Of a stretch of DNA of 44,717 nucleotides, positions 1-9,705 are shown piece after piece. The position numbers were made by a program, and so were the translations under genes. Location of the stretch: assembly GCA_947302045.1 (NCBI GenBank), contig CAMYUQ010000007.1, positions 1 through 44,717 of the forward strand. The letters run 5' to 3'. The DNA is from an uncultured Clostridia bacterium. Lineage in GTDB: Bacteria > Bacillota > Clostridia > Oscillospirales > CAG-272. Each line of letters opens with the position of its first letter. Within the stretch, counting starts at the first letter, position 1. The notes below the pieces were generated by a model. That model worked only from the letters and a program-made list of their open reading frames with translations, was not told the origin of the DNA and made no database searches.

Positions 1-395
1 ACGCACTGAAAAACGGAACGCTGAAACGCGTTCCGCAGGACGGCGCGAAGTCCACCTACGCCGCCAAGATCGAAAAAGCCGACTGCGTGCTGAACTTTGC
101 CGAACCGGCATCGGCGGTGCATAACCGGATCCGCGCGCTCTCGCCGCTGCCGCTTGCCTTCACGCACACGCCGGACGGGAAAATTCTGAAAATCAGATCC
201 GCCGAGCCGACCGATTATGCCGGGCAGGCAGAACCCGGAACGGTGGTGTCGACCGCCGGCGGCGCGATCACGGTCGCCTGCAAAACCGGCGCGATCCGGC
301 TGCGCGAAGTCGTGCCGGAGGGCAAGAAACCCATGCCGGCGGCGGCGTATCTCAACGGCAACAAAATGGAGATCGGAACGGTGCTGGGGCGATGA
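1..395 (+). CDS. fmt: Methionyl-tRNA formyltransferase, C-terminal part (5' end outside window)
   Basis: The reading frame is open from base 3 and gives about 130 residues up to the stop at 393-395. Fmt formylates initiator Met-tRNA with 10-formyl-tetrahydrofolate in the cytoplasm. The visible part matches the junction and C-terminal OB-like domain: a STYAAKI segment like the family's TYAPKI, then NFAEPASAVHNRIRALSP, like the family's W-x-x-PA-x-x-I-H-N-x-I-R-x-L-x-P stretch, then GAI/REVVPEGKKPM near the end. Its stop overlaps the rsmB start as ATGA, so the two genes are translationally coupled. The fmt-rsmB-rlmN order is common in Firmicutes. Only the N-terminal catalytic domain is missing, because of the window edge. 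Confidence 0.9.
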   Translation, partial: ALKNGTLKRVPQDGAKSTYAAKIEKADCVLNFAEPASAVHNRIRALSPLPLAFTHTPDGKILKIRSAEPTDYAGQAEPGTVVSTAGGAITVACKTGAIRLREVVPEGKKPMPAAAYLNGNKMEIGTVLGR

Positions 396-1666
396 ACGCG
401 AGAAAATGCGCGTGGGAGGTGCTCTGCCGGATGGAAAAAGCAGGGCAGTATTCCAACCTTGCCGTTGACGCGGCACTGCGGAAAGCCGATCCGGAAGCCG
501 CCGACCGTGCGCTCTTCACCGCGCTGGTCTACGGCGTTATCGAAAAAAAGCTGACGCTCGACGCCTGCATCGACCGCTTTACGAAAGAAAACAAGCCCGA
601 TCCGCAGGTGCGAAATCTGCTCCGGCTCGGCATTTATCAACTGCTCTACTTCGATAAGATCCCCGACCACGCCGCCGTGAACGAAACGGTGGCGCTCGCG
701 CCCCGCCGCGCGGCAGGATACGTGAACGCGATCCTGCGGAATTTTCTGCGCTCGGGCAAGCAGATCCCGCTCCCGGACGGTAAAACCGACCCGGTGGGGT
801 ATTGCGCGGTCTTTTATTCGGTCGGCAGGGACTTATGCGCACGCTTGATCTCCGAATTTGGAATTGAAAAAACGAAAGCACTCCTCGCGGCGTCGGGAGA
901 AAAACCCGGCGTCTGCCTGTTCGTCAACACGCTGAGAACAACGGTCGCAGACCTGCAAAACGCGCTCGGTGCGGCGGGCTACCCTGCCGAACCGGTTGGC
1001 GACAGGGGCTTGAAACTCTCTCAAAACGCGCCGGTCACGGCACTGCCCGGCTTTGCCGAGGGGTGGTTTTTCGTGCAGGATATTGCCTCGCAAAACTGCG
1101 TGCGCGCGCTTGATCCGCGCCCCGGCATGAAACTCATCGACGTTTGCTCCTGCCCGGGATCGAAGTCGTTCGGCGCGGCGATCCGCATGGAGAATACGGG
1201 AGAAATTCTTTGCTGCGACCTGCACGCTTCCAAGCTTCCGCTCGTGGAAAAGGGAGCCGCGCGGCTCGGCATTTCCATCATCGAAACAAAGGAGCGCGAC
1301 GCGCGGAACATCCTGCCCGAATGGGTCGGCAAAGCCGACCGCGTGATCTGCGACGTCCCCTGCTCGGGCTTCGGCGTGATCGCCAAAAAGCCCGAACTGC
1401 GCTATAAGAATCCGGCGGAATCTGTCGGTCTGCCGATCATTCAGGCGGCGATTCTGGAAACCTCGTCGGCGCTTGTCGCTCCGGGCGGAAAACTCGGCTA
1501 TTCCACCTGCACGATCCTCTCCGCCGAAAACCGATCCGTGGTCGCGGACTTTCTGCAAGGACACCCGGATTTTTCCCTGATCGAAGAGAAACAAACCTAC
1601 CCCGATACCGACGGGGTCGACGGCTTTTATTACGCGATCCTGCAAAGAACGGGAGGGAACCCATGA
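392..1666 (+). CDS. rsmB: 16S rRNA (cytosine(967)-C5)-methyltransferase RsmB
   Basis: This 424-residue protein has the RsmB layout: an N-terminal NusB-like RNA-binding domain (about residues 1-125), then an S-adenosylmethionine methyltransferase domain. Motif I is DVCSCPGSK near residues 250-258, where the family usually has D-x-C-A-A-P-G-G-K. Motif IV is DVPCSGFG with Cys324, and motif VI is YSTCT with Cys373, the expected nucleophile. The two cysteine positions are close to those of the E. coli enzyme. It methylates C967 of 16S rRNA. The start overlaps the fmt stop (ATGA) and its own stop overlaps the rlmN start, so it lies inside a tightly packed translation-related operon. Confidence 0.95.
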   Translation: MNARKCAWEVLCRMEKAGQYSNLAVDAALRKADPEAADRALFTALVYGVIEKKLTLDACIDRFTKENKPDPQVRNLLRLGIYQLLYFDKIPDHAAVNETVALAPRRAAGYVNAILRNFLRSGKQIPLPDGKTDPVGYCAVFYSVGRDLCARLISEFGIEKTKALLAASGEKPGVCLFVNTLRTTVADLQNALGAAGYPAEPVGDRGLKLSQNAPVTALPGFAEGWFFVQDIASQNCVRALDPRPGMKLIDVCSCPGSKSFGAAIRMENTGEILCCDLHASKLPLVEKGAARLGISIIETKERDARNILPEWVGKADRVICDVPCSGFGVIAKKPELRYKNPAESVGLPIIQAAILETSSALVAPGGKLGYSTCTILSAENRSVVADFLQGHPDFSLIEEKQTYPDTDGVDGFYYAILQRTGGNP

Positions 1667-2721
1667 GCAAACCCGAACTGCTCTCGATGACAAAAGAAGA
1701 ACTCGAAGCTTTTTTCGGTGCGCTCGGCGAGCCGTCCTACCGCGCGGCGCAGATGTTTCCGCTTCTGCACCGGGGAGATGACCCTGCCGACATGACCTGC
1801 TTTTCCAAACCCTTGCGCGCCAAGATCGCCGAAGCGGCGGCGTGGCATCTGCCGCAGGTGGAGAAAAAACTCGTCTCGCAGATCGACGGCACGGTCAAAT
1901 ATCTTTTTTCGCTTGCCGACGGCAACTGCGTCGAGAGCGTCGTGATGAAATACAAATACGGCAACACGGTCTGCATTTCCTCGCAGGTCGGCTGCCGCAT
2001 GGGCTGCAAATTCTGCGCCTCGACCATCGGCGGCAGAGTGCGTGATCTGACCCCGGGCGAACTGCTCGGGCAGGTGATCGCCGCCGGGCGGGACAGCGGC
2101 GAGCGGATCGGCGGGATCGTGCTCATGGGCATCGGCGAACCGCTCGACAACTACGCGAACGTCGTCAAATTCCTGCACCTTGTCAATTCGCCCGATGGAC
2201 TGAATATCGGATACAGGCACATCTCGCTCTCCACCTGCGGACTCGTGCCGAAGATCTACGACCTGCAAAAGGAAGACCTGCCGATCACGCTCTCGATCTC
2301 GCTCCACGCGCCGGACGACGAAACCAGGTCGGCGATCATGCCGGTCAACCGGAGCTACGGGATCCGGGAACTGCTCGCCGCCTGCCGCTCCTATTTTGCG
2401 ACTACCGGGCGCAGAATATCGTTTGAATATACCCTGATCGCGGGGAAAAACGATTCCCCCGAACAGGCGAAAAAACTCGCGCGCGCGCTCAATTCGGGCC
2501 TGCGGACAAGAACAGACACCATGCCGATCCACGTCAATCTGATCCCGGTCAACGAGGTCAAAGAAACGGGATTTAGGCAGAGCGACCGCGCGGCGGTGAA
2601 AAAATTTGCCGCGATATTGGAAGAAAACGGCGTCCGTGCAACCGTGCGCCGCACGCTGGGGTCGGATATCAACGCCTCCTGCGGTCAGCTGCGCCGCGCG
2701 AACGCCGAAGGCAGAATATAA
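1663..2721 (+). CDS. rlmN: Dual-specificity 23S rRNA/tRNA adenine-C2 methyltransferase RlmN
   Basis: This 352-residue radical-SAM enzyme makes m2A in 23S rRNA (A2503) and in some tRNAs. The iron-sulfur cluster motif C-x3-C-x2-C is CRMGCKFC with Cys111, Cys115 and Cys118. The C-terminal cysteine that forms the transient methyl-carrying adduct is present in the segment DINASCGQLRR (Cys340). The segment GEPLDNY and the HISLSTCGLVP stretch are also typical. Length matches the family. Translation is coupled to rsmB by an ATGA overlap. In many Firmicutes the next two genes are a PP2C phosphatase and a PASTA kinase. Here only a short PASTA protein follows. Confidence 0.96.
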   Translation: MSKPELLSMTKEELEAFFGALGEPSYRAAQMFPLLHRGDDPADMTCFSKPLRAKIAEAAAWHLPQVEKKLVSQIDGTVKYLFSLADGNCVESVVMKYKYGNTVCISSQVGCRMGCKFCASTIGGRVRDLTPGELLGQVIAAGRDSGERIGGIVLMGIGEPLDNYANVVKFLHLVNSPDGLNIGYRHISLSTCGLVPKIYDLQKEDLPITLSISLHAPDDETRSAIMPVNRSYGIRELLAACRSYFATTGRRISFEYTLIAGKNDSPEQAKKLARALNSGLRTRTDTMPIHVNLIPVNEVKETGFRQSDRAAVKKFAAILEENGVRATVRRTLGSDINASCGQLRRANAEGRI

Positions 2722-2774
2722 GCTCCGTTTTTGACGCATACTGATGAAAAAAGGATGCGAAACGGAGAAAAACC

Positions 2775-3080
2775 ATGTGGAAAAAGTTGCTTTTTGCCGG
2801 ATTTTTACTGATCGGAACCTTTTGGGTCACCGCCGACGCGCTGTTCGGTCTTTTGCCGGCAGGCACGCGGGACGTCACGGTGCCGGATTTCTGCGGACGC
2901 GATTTCGCGGCGGTCGAATCGACCGGGGATTTTGCGTTCACGGTCGAATACCGGTATGACGAAAATATCCCTGCCGGGATCATCCTGCGGCAGGAACCCG
3001 AGCCGGGGAACGTCCGGCGCGTGAACCGAAAGCACCCGGAATGCGAAGTGCGGCTCTGGGTGAGTTTGGGACGGGAATAA
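2775..3080 (+). CDS. Small single-pass membrane protein with one PASTA domain (kinase-less)
   Basis: A 101-residue protein starts with ATG at 2775 behind a GGAG at about 2764-2768. Residues 4-22 form one hydrophobic segment (signal anchor), followed by a single PASTA-like domain (about 33-97) recognised from VPDFCGRDF, NIPAGIILRQEPEPG and a final V-R-L-W-V-S strand. PASTA domains bind peptidoglycan fragments, usually as the external part of Ser/Thr kinases or penicillin-binding proteins. The gene lies between rlmN and rsgA, the usual place of the Stp/PrkC pair, but no kinase or phosphatase sequence remains. Either it is a reduced remnant or a dedicated wall-binding protein. Anchor and domain are visible; the function is not known. 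Confidence 0.8.
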   Translation: MWKKLLFAGFLLIGTFWVTADALFGLLPAGTRDVTVPDFCGRDFAAVESTGDFAFTVEYRYDENIPAGIILRQEPEPGNVRRVNRKHPECEVRLWVSLGRE

Positions 3081-3097
3081 AAAACGGAGGATTTTTC

Positions 3098-4084
3098 ATG
3101 CCGAGCGGATACGGACGGGTAGTCAAATGCGAGGGCGGACGGTTTACCGTGCGTCTTTTCCGCGCCGGTTCCGCGCCTGCGCCGCTCGACGGCTGCACGG
3201 TCCTTGCGCGTGCGCGCGGAACTCTGCGGAGCGAAAAGGTGCTGGTCGGCGACTTTGTGGAGGTCGGCTACGACGAAAGCTCCTACTGCGTGAACGCCGA
3301 CGGGAAAACCGTTGCGCGCGAAGACGGGACCGGCATCCGGATCGACCGCGTCCTGCCGCGCCGGAGCGCGCTGATCCGTCCGCCGATGGCGAATCTCGAT
3401 CTGCTGTTTGTCACGGTGGCGGCAACACGTCCCGCGCCCGACCTTGAAACGGTGGATAAGATGACCTGCATCGCCGCGCACGAGGGGATCACGCCCGTGA
3501 TCGTCGTCACCAAGCGCGACCTCGACGAACCCGGAGCCGACCGTCTGGTCCAAATCTACCGGAGCGCGGGGCTGGAAACCTTTCCGGTCAGCGCGATGAC
3601 CGGCGAGGGGATCGACGCCCTGAAAGCGTACGTCTTTGCGGGGAAAGGCAAGCTCGCCGCGTTTGCCGGCGCGTCCGGGGTGGGGAAGTCGACCCTGCTC
3701 AACCGGCTTTTCCCGGGACTTTCGCTCGCGACCGGGGATCTGAGCCGCCGGATCGCACGCGGCAAAAACACCACCCGAACCGTGACCTTATATCCCCTGA
3801 CGGATGCCGACGACACCGGGTACCTCGCCGATACGCCGGGGTTCACCATGCTTGATTTTGAGCAGTTCGACTTTTTCGGTCTGGACGATCTGCCCCTGAC
3901 CTTCCCGGAGTTTTCCCCCTACATCGGCGCCTGTCGCTATACCGACTGTACGCACACCAAAGAGGAGGACTGCGCGATCGTGCAGGCGGTCAAGTCCGGC
4001 AAAATTGCCCCCTCGCGCCACCAAACCTACCGCACGCTCTACGCGATCCTGAAAAAGAAACCGCATTATACGGAAAAGAACTGA
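3098..4084 (+). CDS. rsgA: Ribosome small subunit-dependent GTPase RsgA
   Basis: A 328-residue circularly permuted GTPase that helps late assembly of the 30S subunit. The start is ATG 3098, behind GGAGG at 3086-3090. The longer upstream frame from 3041 overlaps the PASTA gene and lacks a good ribosome site. Order of parts: OB domain (1-85), G4 TKRD (138-141), G5 SAM (165-167), P-loop GASGVGKST (191-199), switch I TTRT (225-228), G3 DTPG (245-248), and the zinc-binding C-terminus with Cys279, Cys284, His286 and Cys292. All expected residues are present. It begins 17 nt after the PASTA gene and closes this transcription unit. Confidence 0.95.
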   Translation: MPSGYGRVVKCEGGRFTVRLFRAGSAPAPLDGCTVLARARGTLRSEKVLVGDFVEVGYDESSYCVNADGKTVAREDGTGIRIDRVLPRRSALIRPPMANLDLLFVTVAATRPAPDLETVDKMTCIAAHEGITPVIVVTKRDLDEPGADRLVQIYRSAGLETFPVSAMTGEGIDALKAYVFAGKGKLAAFAGASGVGKSTLLNRLFPGLSLATGDLSRRIARGKNTTRTVTLYPLTDADDTGYLADTPGFTMLDFEQFDFFGLDDLPLTFPEFSPYIGACRYTDCTHTKEEDCAIVQAVKSGKIAPSRHQTYRTLYAILKKKPHYTEKN

Positions 4085-4169
4085 ATCAAGTCCGCAAAAT
4101 ACCCAAACAAAAACCGAAAAGACGCGCGAAAATTGGCAAAACTTCTGCTTTTCTTTTGCGCGCGCGGTA

Positions 4170-4178
4170 TGTTATAAT
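4170..4178 (+). promoter_or_regulatory. Extended -10 promoter upstream of typA
   Basis: TG at 4170-4171, one base, then TATAAT at 4173-4178 form a perfect extended -10 element. The matching -35 position (about 4150-4155) reads TTTCTT, a weak match, as is usual for extended -10 promoters. It lies in the AT-rich gap after rsgA, about 50 nt before the typA start. Confidence 0.7.
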
Positions 4179-4228
4179 ATTGACATATAAAAATAAGTAA
4201 ATTTTTGCAGGAACGGAAGGAATCGACA

Positions 4229-6073
4229 GTGATACGAGAAGATTTGCGAAACGTGGCGATCATCGCGCACGTTGACCACGGAAAAACAACTTTGGTGGAC
4301 GGACTGCTCAAACAGGGCGGCGTCTTCCGCGATAATCAGGAAACGGTGACCTGCGTGATGGATTCGGGTGACCTCGAACGCGAGAGAGGCATCACCATTC
4401 TGGCGAAAAACACCGCCGTACATTATAAGGACGTCAAGATCAACATCATCGATACGCCCGGACACGCCGATTTCGGCGGCGAGGTCGAGCGCATCCTGAA
4501 AATGGTCAACGGCGTTATCCTGCTCGTGGACGCCGCCGAGGGACCCATGCCGCAGACGCGGTTCGTGCTCCAACGCGCGCTCGAACTCAACCACCGCGTG
4601 ATCGTCTGCATCAACAAGATCGATAAACCCGACGCGCGGATCGGCGAGGTGGAGGACGAAATTCTCGAACTGCTCATGGACCTCGGCGCGAACGACGAGC
4701 AACTCGATAGCCCGATGCTCTATTGCTCGGGACGCTCCGGCACGGCGACCGAGGACCCGAATCAGCCCGGCGAGGATCTGCGCCCGCTGTTCGAAAAGAT
4801 CCTCTCCTATATCCCTGCGCCCGCCGGCGACGAGACCGGAGACCTGCAACTGCTCGTCTCCTCGATCGACTACAACGACTACGTCGGGCGCATCGGCATC
4901 GGACGCATCGACCGCGGCAACATCCGCGTGGGGCAGGAGGTTGCCGTTTGCAACTACCATAATCCCGGCGCGATCAAGAAAACCAAGGTCGTCTCGCTCT
5001 ATCAGATCGACGGACTTGCGCGCGTGCCGGTCGAGACCGCGACCGTCGGCGACATCGTCTGCTTCTCTGGCGCGGGCGACATCACCATCGGCGACACCCT
5101 GACCACCGTCACGAATCCCGAACCGCTCGAATTCGTCAAGGTTTCCGAGCCGACGATGGAGATGACCTTCATGGTCAACAACAGTCCCTTTGCCGGCAAG
5201 GAAGGAAAGTTCGTCACTTCCCGTCAGCTCCGCGACCGGCTCTACCGCGAGCTGCTCAAAGACGTTTCGCTCCGCGTTTCCGATGGCGAGACCACCGACG
5301 AATTCCGGGTTGCGGGACGCGGCGAGATGCACCTTTCCATCCTGCTCGAAACCATGCGCCGCGAGGGCTTTGAGCTTGCCTGCTCCAATCCGCGCGTGCT
5401 GTATCAGGAGATCGACGGCGTCAAATGCGAACCGATGGAACGCGTCCTGCTCGACGTGCCGAACGAAATGGTCGGCGTGGTCGTTGAAAAACTCGGTCAG
5501 CGCAAGGGCGACCTCATCTCGATGAATCCGGTCGGCTCGCGCACCAGAGTGGAGTATGTGATCCCGGCGCGCTGCCTCTTCGGCTACCGTTCTGAATTCC
5601 TGACCGCCACCCACGGCGAGGGCGTCATCAACTCGCTCTTCGACGGCTACGCACCCTACCGCGGCGAGGTTCAGATGCGCTTTACCGGTTCTCTCATCGC
5701 TTCCTGCGCCGGTGAAACGACCCGCTACGGGCTCTTCAAAACCCAGGAACGCGGTCAGCTCTTCGTCGGTCCGCAAACGCCGGTCTACGAGGGCATGATC
5801 GTCGGCGAAAATCCCAAAAACGACGATATCGCCGTCAATCCCTGCCAGAAAAAACAGCTCACCGCCATCCGCTCCGCGGGCGCGGACGAGAAACTCCTGC
5901 TCACACCCGCGAAGATCTTTACCCTCGAAGAAGCCATCGAGTTTATCACCGACGACGACCTCATCGAGGTTACACCCAAATCCATCCGCCTCCGGAAAAA
6001 GATCCTCAACACCGAGCTCCGCATGAAAGAAATGATGCGCAAACGCCGGGAGTTGGAGGCGCAGAAGAAATAA
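4229..6073 (+). CDS. typA: Ribosome-associated translational GTPase TypA/BipA
   Basis: A 614-residue protein of the EF-G-like family that binds ribosomes and supports 50S assembly and stress adaptation. I chose GTG at 4229: GGAAGG lies at 4215-4220 at good spacing, and the product begins at the family's usual I-R-E-D-L-R-N. A TTG at 4205 would add eight residues without a better ribosome site. G1 is AHVDHGKT (13-20), G3 is DTPGH (from 75), G4 is NKID (129-132). Domains II, III and V and the TypA-specific C-terminal domain follow, to a lysine/arginine-rich end. It is monocistronic, with its own extended -10 promoter and a hairpin repeat just downstream. Confidence 0.96.
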   Translation: MIREDLRNVAIIAHVDHGKTTLVDGLLKQGGVFRDNQETVTCVMDSGDLERERGITILAKNTAVHYKDVKINIIDTPGHADFGGEVERILKMVNGVILLVDAAEGPMPQTRFVLQRALELNHRVIVCINKIDKPDARIGEVEDEILELLMDLGANDEQLDSPMLYCSGRSGTATEDPNQPGEDLRPLFEKILSYIPAPAGDETGDLQLLVSSIDYNDYVGRIGIGRIDRGNIRVGQEVAVCNYHNPGAIKKTKVVSLYQIDGLARVPVETATVGDIVCFSGAGDITIGDTLTTVTNPEPLEFVKVSEPTMEMTFMVNNSPFAGKEGKFVTSRQLRDRLYRELLKDVSLRVSDGETTDEFRVAGRGEMHLSILLETMRREGFELACSNPRVLYQEIDGVKCEPMERVLLDVPNEMVGVVVEKLGQRKGDLISMNPVGSRTRVEYVIPARCLFGYRSEFLTATHGEGVINSLFDGYAPYRGEVQMRFTGSLIASCAGETTRYGLFKTQERGQLFVGPQTPVYEGMIVGENPKNDDIAVNPCQKKQLTAIRSAGADEKLLLTPAKIFTLEEAIEFITDDDLIEVTPKSIRLRKKILNTELRMKEMMRKRRELEAQKK

Positions 6074-6084
6074 GAATGGGACTA

Positions 6085-6125
6085 TGCGGGGAGGAACTTT
6101 TTTGGAAAAAAGTTTCCTCCCCGCA
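6085..6125. repeat. Palindromic hairpin repeat, G-rich type (copy 1)
   Basis: A stem of TGCGGGGAGGAA-type sequence pairs with TTTCCTCCCCGCA across an A/T-tract tip (CTTTTTTGGAAAAAAG), with one bulged base. It starts 12 nt after the typA stop and could act as its terminator. It belongs to a family with five other copies in this window, all with the G-rich arm first on the plus strand. Confidence 0.75.
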
Positions 6126-6223
6126 CCCCTCTTCAAAAAACTGAAACAGTTTTTATCGTTTTGATACGGCGAACAAAATAAAAAATCAGAAAAAACCTTT
6201 GTTCGTTTTTTCTGGGAAGGGGT

Positions 6224-6268
6224 GCGGGGGAGCCATTCTTTTTTGCACAAAAAAGAAGGTTCCCCCGC
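6224..6268. repeat. Palindromic hairpin repeat, G-rich type (copy 2)
   Basis: Outer stem GCGGGGGA/TTCCCCCGC, a small internal loop, then ATTCTTTTTTG pairing with CAAAAAAGAA. It is preceded by GGGGTGCGGG, the same flank seen at copies 3, 5 and 6. Only 10 bases separate it from the ATG of the following peptidase. Between copies 1 and 2 lies AT-rich sequence with a further inverted pair (CGAACAAA near 6170, TTTGTTCG near 6200). Confidence 0.7.
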
Positions 6269-6278
6269 GAAAAACAAT

Positions 6279-6977
6279 ATGTATATCTTAATCGGCGGCG
6301 GAGATATTCGAGCGAAAGAAACGATAGAGATAGACAGAGAGATCGCAAAACTCGCGAAAGAGCGAGCCGAGCGCGAGAGAGGCGAGGGAACGAGAGCGAA
6401 CGCGCTCTTCCTCGGCACGGCGAGCCACGACTATATGCCCTACAACAATTCGTTCCACAAGATGTACACAGGAGAGCTCGGGCTCAAAACCGACGTGGTG
6501 CTGACGGTTTATACGCAGATGGACGAAGAGAAGATCCGGGGAAAATTTGCAAAAGCCGATATGATCTACGTCGGCGGCGGAGACACGGTTTTTCTCATGG
6601 AGGAATGGAAGCGGACGGGGCTGGACGAAATGATCCGGGAAGCGCGGGAGCGCGGCGTGATCATGGCGGGACTTTCGGCAGGCGCGATCTGCTGGTTTGA
6701 GAAAATGTATACCGATTCGGCAAAAACGGGAGAAGATATTTATACCGTCGTCGAGGGTTTGGGTGTGCTGCCGGGCGCGGCGTGTCCGCATTATAACCAC
6801 CGGCGAAAAGACTTTGCCGAAGCGATCGGCGAGGGTGAGGCATGGTATTGCATGGAAGATAACAGCGCGCTGATCTTCGGCGACGACGGAACGCTGATTC
6901 GCGCCCTCAACCTCGGCGGGCAGGCATACCAAGTCCGCAAAGAAAACGGCAAGATCATCGAAACACCGATCCGATAA
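6279..6977 (+). CDS. Peptidase S51 family protein (dipeptidase E-like)
   Basis: A 232-residue protein with the S51 fold: the strand YILIGGGDI at the start, YVGGGDT (98-103), and the nucleophile elbow GLSAGAICW with Ser133. The late Y-N-H and D-N-S-A segments fit the remainder of the family core. S51 enzymes hydrolyse Asp-X dipeptides or similar acyl bonds in the cytoplasm. The substrate here is not evident. ATG 6279 matches the family N-terminus. There is no clear Shine-Dalgarno sequence: the 10 bases before the start belong to the trailing edge of a hairpin repeat, and an AGAAGG lies about 22 nt upstream inside the stem. Expression may therefore be low or structure-dependent. Confidence 0.88.
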   Translation: MYILIGGGDIRAKETIEIDREIAKLAKERAERERGEGTRANALFLGTASHDYMPYNNSFHKMYTGELGLKTDVVLTVYTQMDEEKIRGKFAKADMIYVGGGDTVFLMEEWKRTGLDEMIREARERGVIMAGLSAGAICWFEKMYTDSAKTGEDIYTVVEGLGVLPGAACPHYNHRRKDFAEAIGEGEAWYCMEDNSALIFGDDGTLIRALNLGGQAYQVRKENGKIIETPIR

Positions 6978-6999
6978 TCAACGCCAAGCGAATAACAAA

Positions 7000-7030
7000 G
7001 GGGCTATCGCAAAATGAAAGCGACAGCCCC
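7000..7030 (+). terminator. Terminator after the S51 peptidase gene
   Basis: GGGGCTATCGC pairs with GCGACAGCCCC (one mismatch) across a 9-nt loop. A T-rich run (TTGTTTGTGGTTTTTT) follows. It begins about 22 nt after the peptidase stop. Confidence 0.7.
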
Positions 7031-7063
7031 GGATTGTTTGTGGTTTTTTGATGGGGATAGGGT

Positions 7064-7108
7064 GCGGGAAGGGGAAACTTTTTTGCAAAAAAGTTTCTCC
7101 TTCCCCGC
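7064..7108. repeat. Palindromic hairpin repeat, G-rich type (copy 3)
   Basis: GCGGGAAGGGGAAAC and GTTTCTCCTTCCCCGC flank an ACTTTTTTGCAAAAAAGT tip, with one wobble and one bulge. The flanks are AGGGTGCGGG on the left and CGGTCTAT on the right, as at copy 6. It separates convergent units: the peptidase (plus) and the end of the opp operon (minus). Confidence 0.75.
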
Positions 7109-7118
7109 GGTCTATCAA

Positions 7119-7397
7119 TCATTTCCCCCAGAAATAAAACAGTAACATCAGCAGGCCGAAAGCGGCGCAGAAGACGAGCAGACCGATGAGGAAAGCGGGC
7201 ATCATGGCGGCGTAGGCGCCGCGGATCATGGCGCGTCGCTCGGACTTTGAGAGGTTGAGCGAATCCATTTCCTCGGAGCGTTTCTTTTCCGCCGGTGTTT
7301 TATACCACCGCATTCCCTCAACGTTCATATCCGCAACGGTAACGTCGCGGAATTCGTCGAGTTCATCCGTTTTTTTCTGTCGGCGTTTGCGGCACAT
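7119..7397 (-). CDS. Small membrane protein at the end of the opp operon
   Basis: A 92-residue protein: a basic and acidic N-terminal half (about 1-58, rich in K, R and E) and a hydrophobic C-terminal half (about 60-90) long enough for one or two membrane segments, ending FYFWGK. The ATG at 7397 overlaps the last 35 bases of oppF in another frame. A second ATG at 7328 would give a non-overlapping 69-residue form. No family was recognised. The position as last gene of the operon suggests an accessory membrane role in peptide uptake, which is inference only. Confidence 0.65.
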   Translation of the reverse strand: MCRKRRQKKTDELDEFRDVTVADMNVEGMRWYKTPAEKKRSEEMDSLNLSKSERRAMIRGAYAAMMPAFLIGLLVFCAAFGLLMLLFYFWGK

Positions 7398-8534
7398 CGT
7401 TCGTTTCCTTTTGGTAGAGGTGGCAGGCGACGAAGTGCTCGGGCTCGTATTCCACCAGGTTGGGTTCGACCGACTTGCAGACCTCCATACACTCGCGGCA
7501 GCGGGTATGGAATTTACAGCCGGCAGGCGGATTCGCGGGGCTCGGGATGTCGCCTTCGAGGATGATCCGGTTCATTTTGACGTTGGGATCGGGAACCGGG
7601 ACGGCGGAGAGCAGCGCTTTGGTGTAGGGATGCAGGGGCTTATCGAAGATCGCGTCGGTGGGTGCTTTTTCCATCAGCGAGCCGAGGTACATCACGGCGA
7701 CGTCGGTCGAGATATGCTTGACGACCGAGAGGTCGTGCGAGATGAACACGTAGGTGATGCCGCGCTGTTCCTGCAAGTCTTTGAGCAGGTTGATGATCTG
7801 CGCCTGGATCGAGACGTCGAGAGCCGAAACCGGCTCGTCGCAGATGACGATCTTCGGGTTGAGAGCCAATGCGCGCGCGATGCAGATCCGCTGACGCTGA
7901 CCGCCCGAAAACTCATGCGGATAGCGGTCGTAGTAGTAGGGTTGCAGGCCGCATTCCTTCATGATTTTAAGGACGTATTCGCGCACCTCGTTTTTGGGGA
8001 CGATATGGTGTTCCTCCACCGCCTCGCTGATGATCGAACCGATCGTGAGACGGGGCGAGAGACTCGAATAGGGATCCTGGAAGATGATTTGCAGGTCGGG
8101 GCGCAGTTTGCGCATGGCGGAGCGCGGAACGTCGTTGATGTTCACGCCGGTCACGGCGAGCGCTTCGAGCAGTTCCTCGCGGCCGCCGTTTGCGCGCAGG
8201 GCGGCAAATTTTTCCTCTTTGGGAAGCAGTTTCCGGAGCTCCTGGGTGGAAAGCCGCGAAAGATCCAGCCCCTTGTAGATGATCTCGCCCGAGGTGACGT
8301 CGTAGAGCCGGAGCATGGTGCGTCCCATGGTGGTTTTTCCGCAGCCGGATTCGCCCACCACGCCGAGCGTCGTGCCTTTTTTGACCTTGATGCTCACGTC
8401 GTTCACTGCTTTGACGCTGACGAGCACCTTGCCGAAGAGATTGGTTTTGATCGGGAAATGCTTGGTGAGGTGTTTGAGGACGATAATATCGTCCGGCTCT
8501 TCCACAAAGGGGAGACCGTAGTCAAATTCCGACA

Positions 8535-8535
<1 letters not shown>
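7363..8535 (-). CDS. oppF: Oligopeptide ABC transporter ATP-binding protein OppF
   Basis: A 390-residue ABC ATPase, one of two energising an Opp/Dpp-type importer at the inner face of the membrane. Walker A is GESGCGKTT (61-69), the signature is FSGGQRQR (about 208-215), and Walker B is VICDEP (about 230-235) followed by the D-loop SALD. The C-terminal extension of the oligopeptide class is present, with the cysteine cluster C-x7-C-x3-C in PAGCKFHTRCRECMEVC. The insertion of about 40 residues between Walker A and the Q-loop is longer than usual. GGAGGT precedes ATG 8535, which overlaps the oppD stop (TAATG). Confidence 0.93.
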
Positions 8536-9692
<1,157 letters not shown>

Positions 9693-9705
9693 GTCAGTCC
9701 CCCCC

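Noticed and set aside
2744..2959. 71-codon frame starting before the PASTA gene
   Set aside because: Overlaps the PASTA gene in another frame, product Arg/Gly-rich without pattern.
4172..6418. 748-codon frame antisense to typA
   Set aside because: Shadow of a conserved GTPase gene; composition biased to D, H, R, V and no ribosome site or domain.
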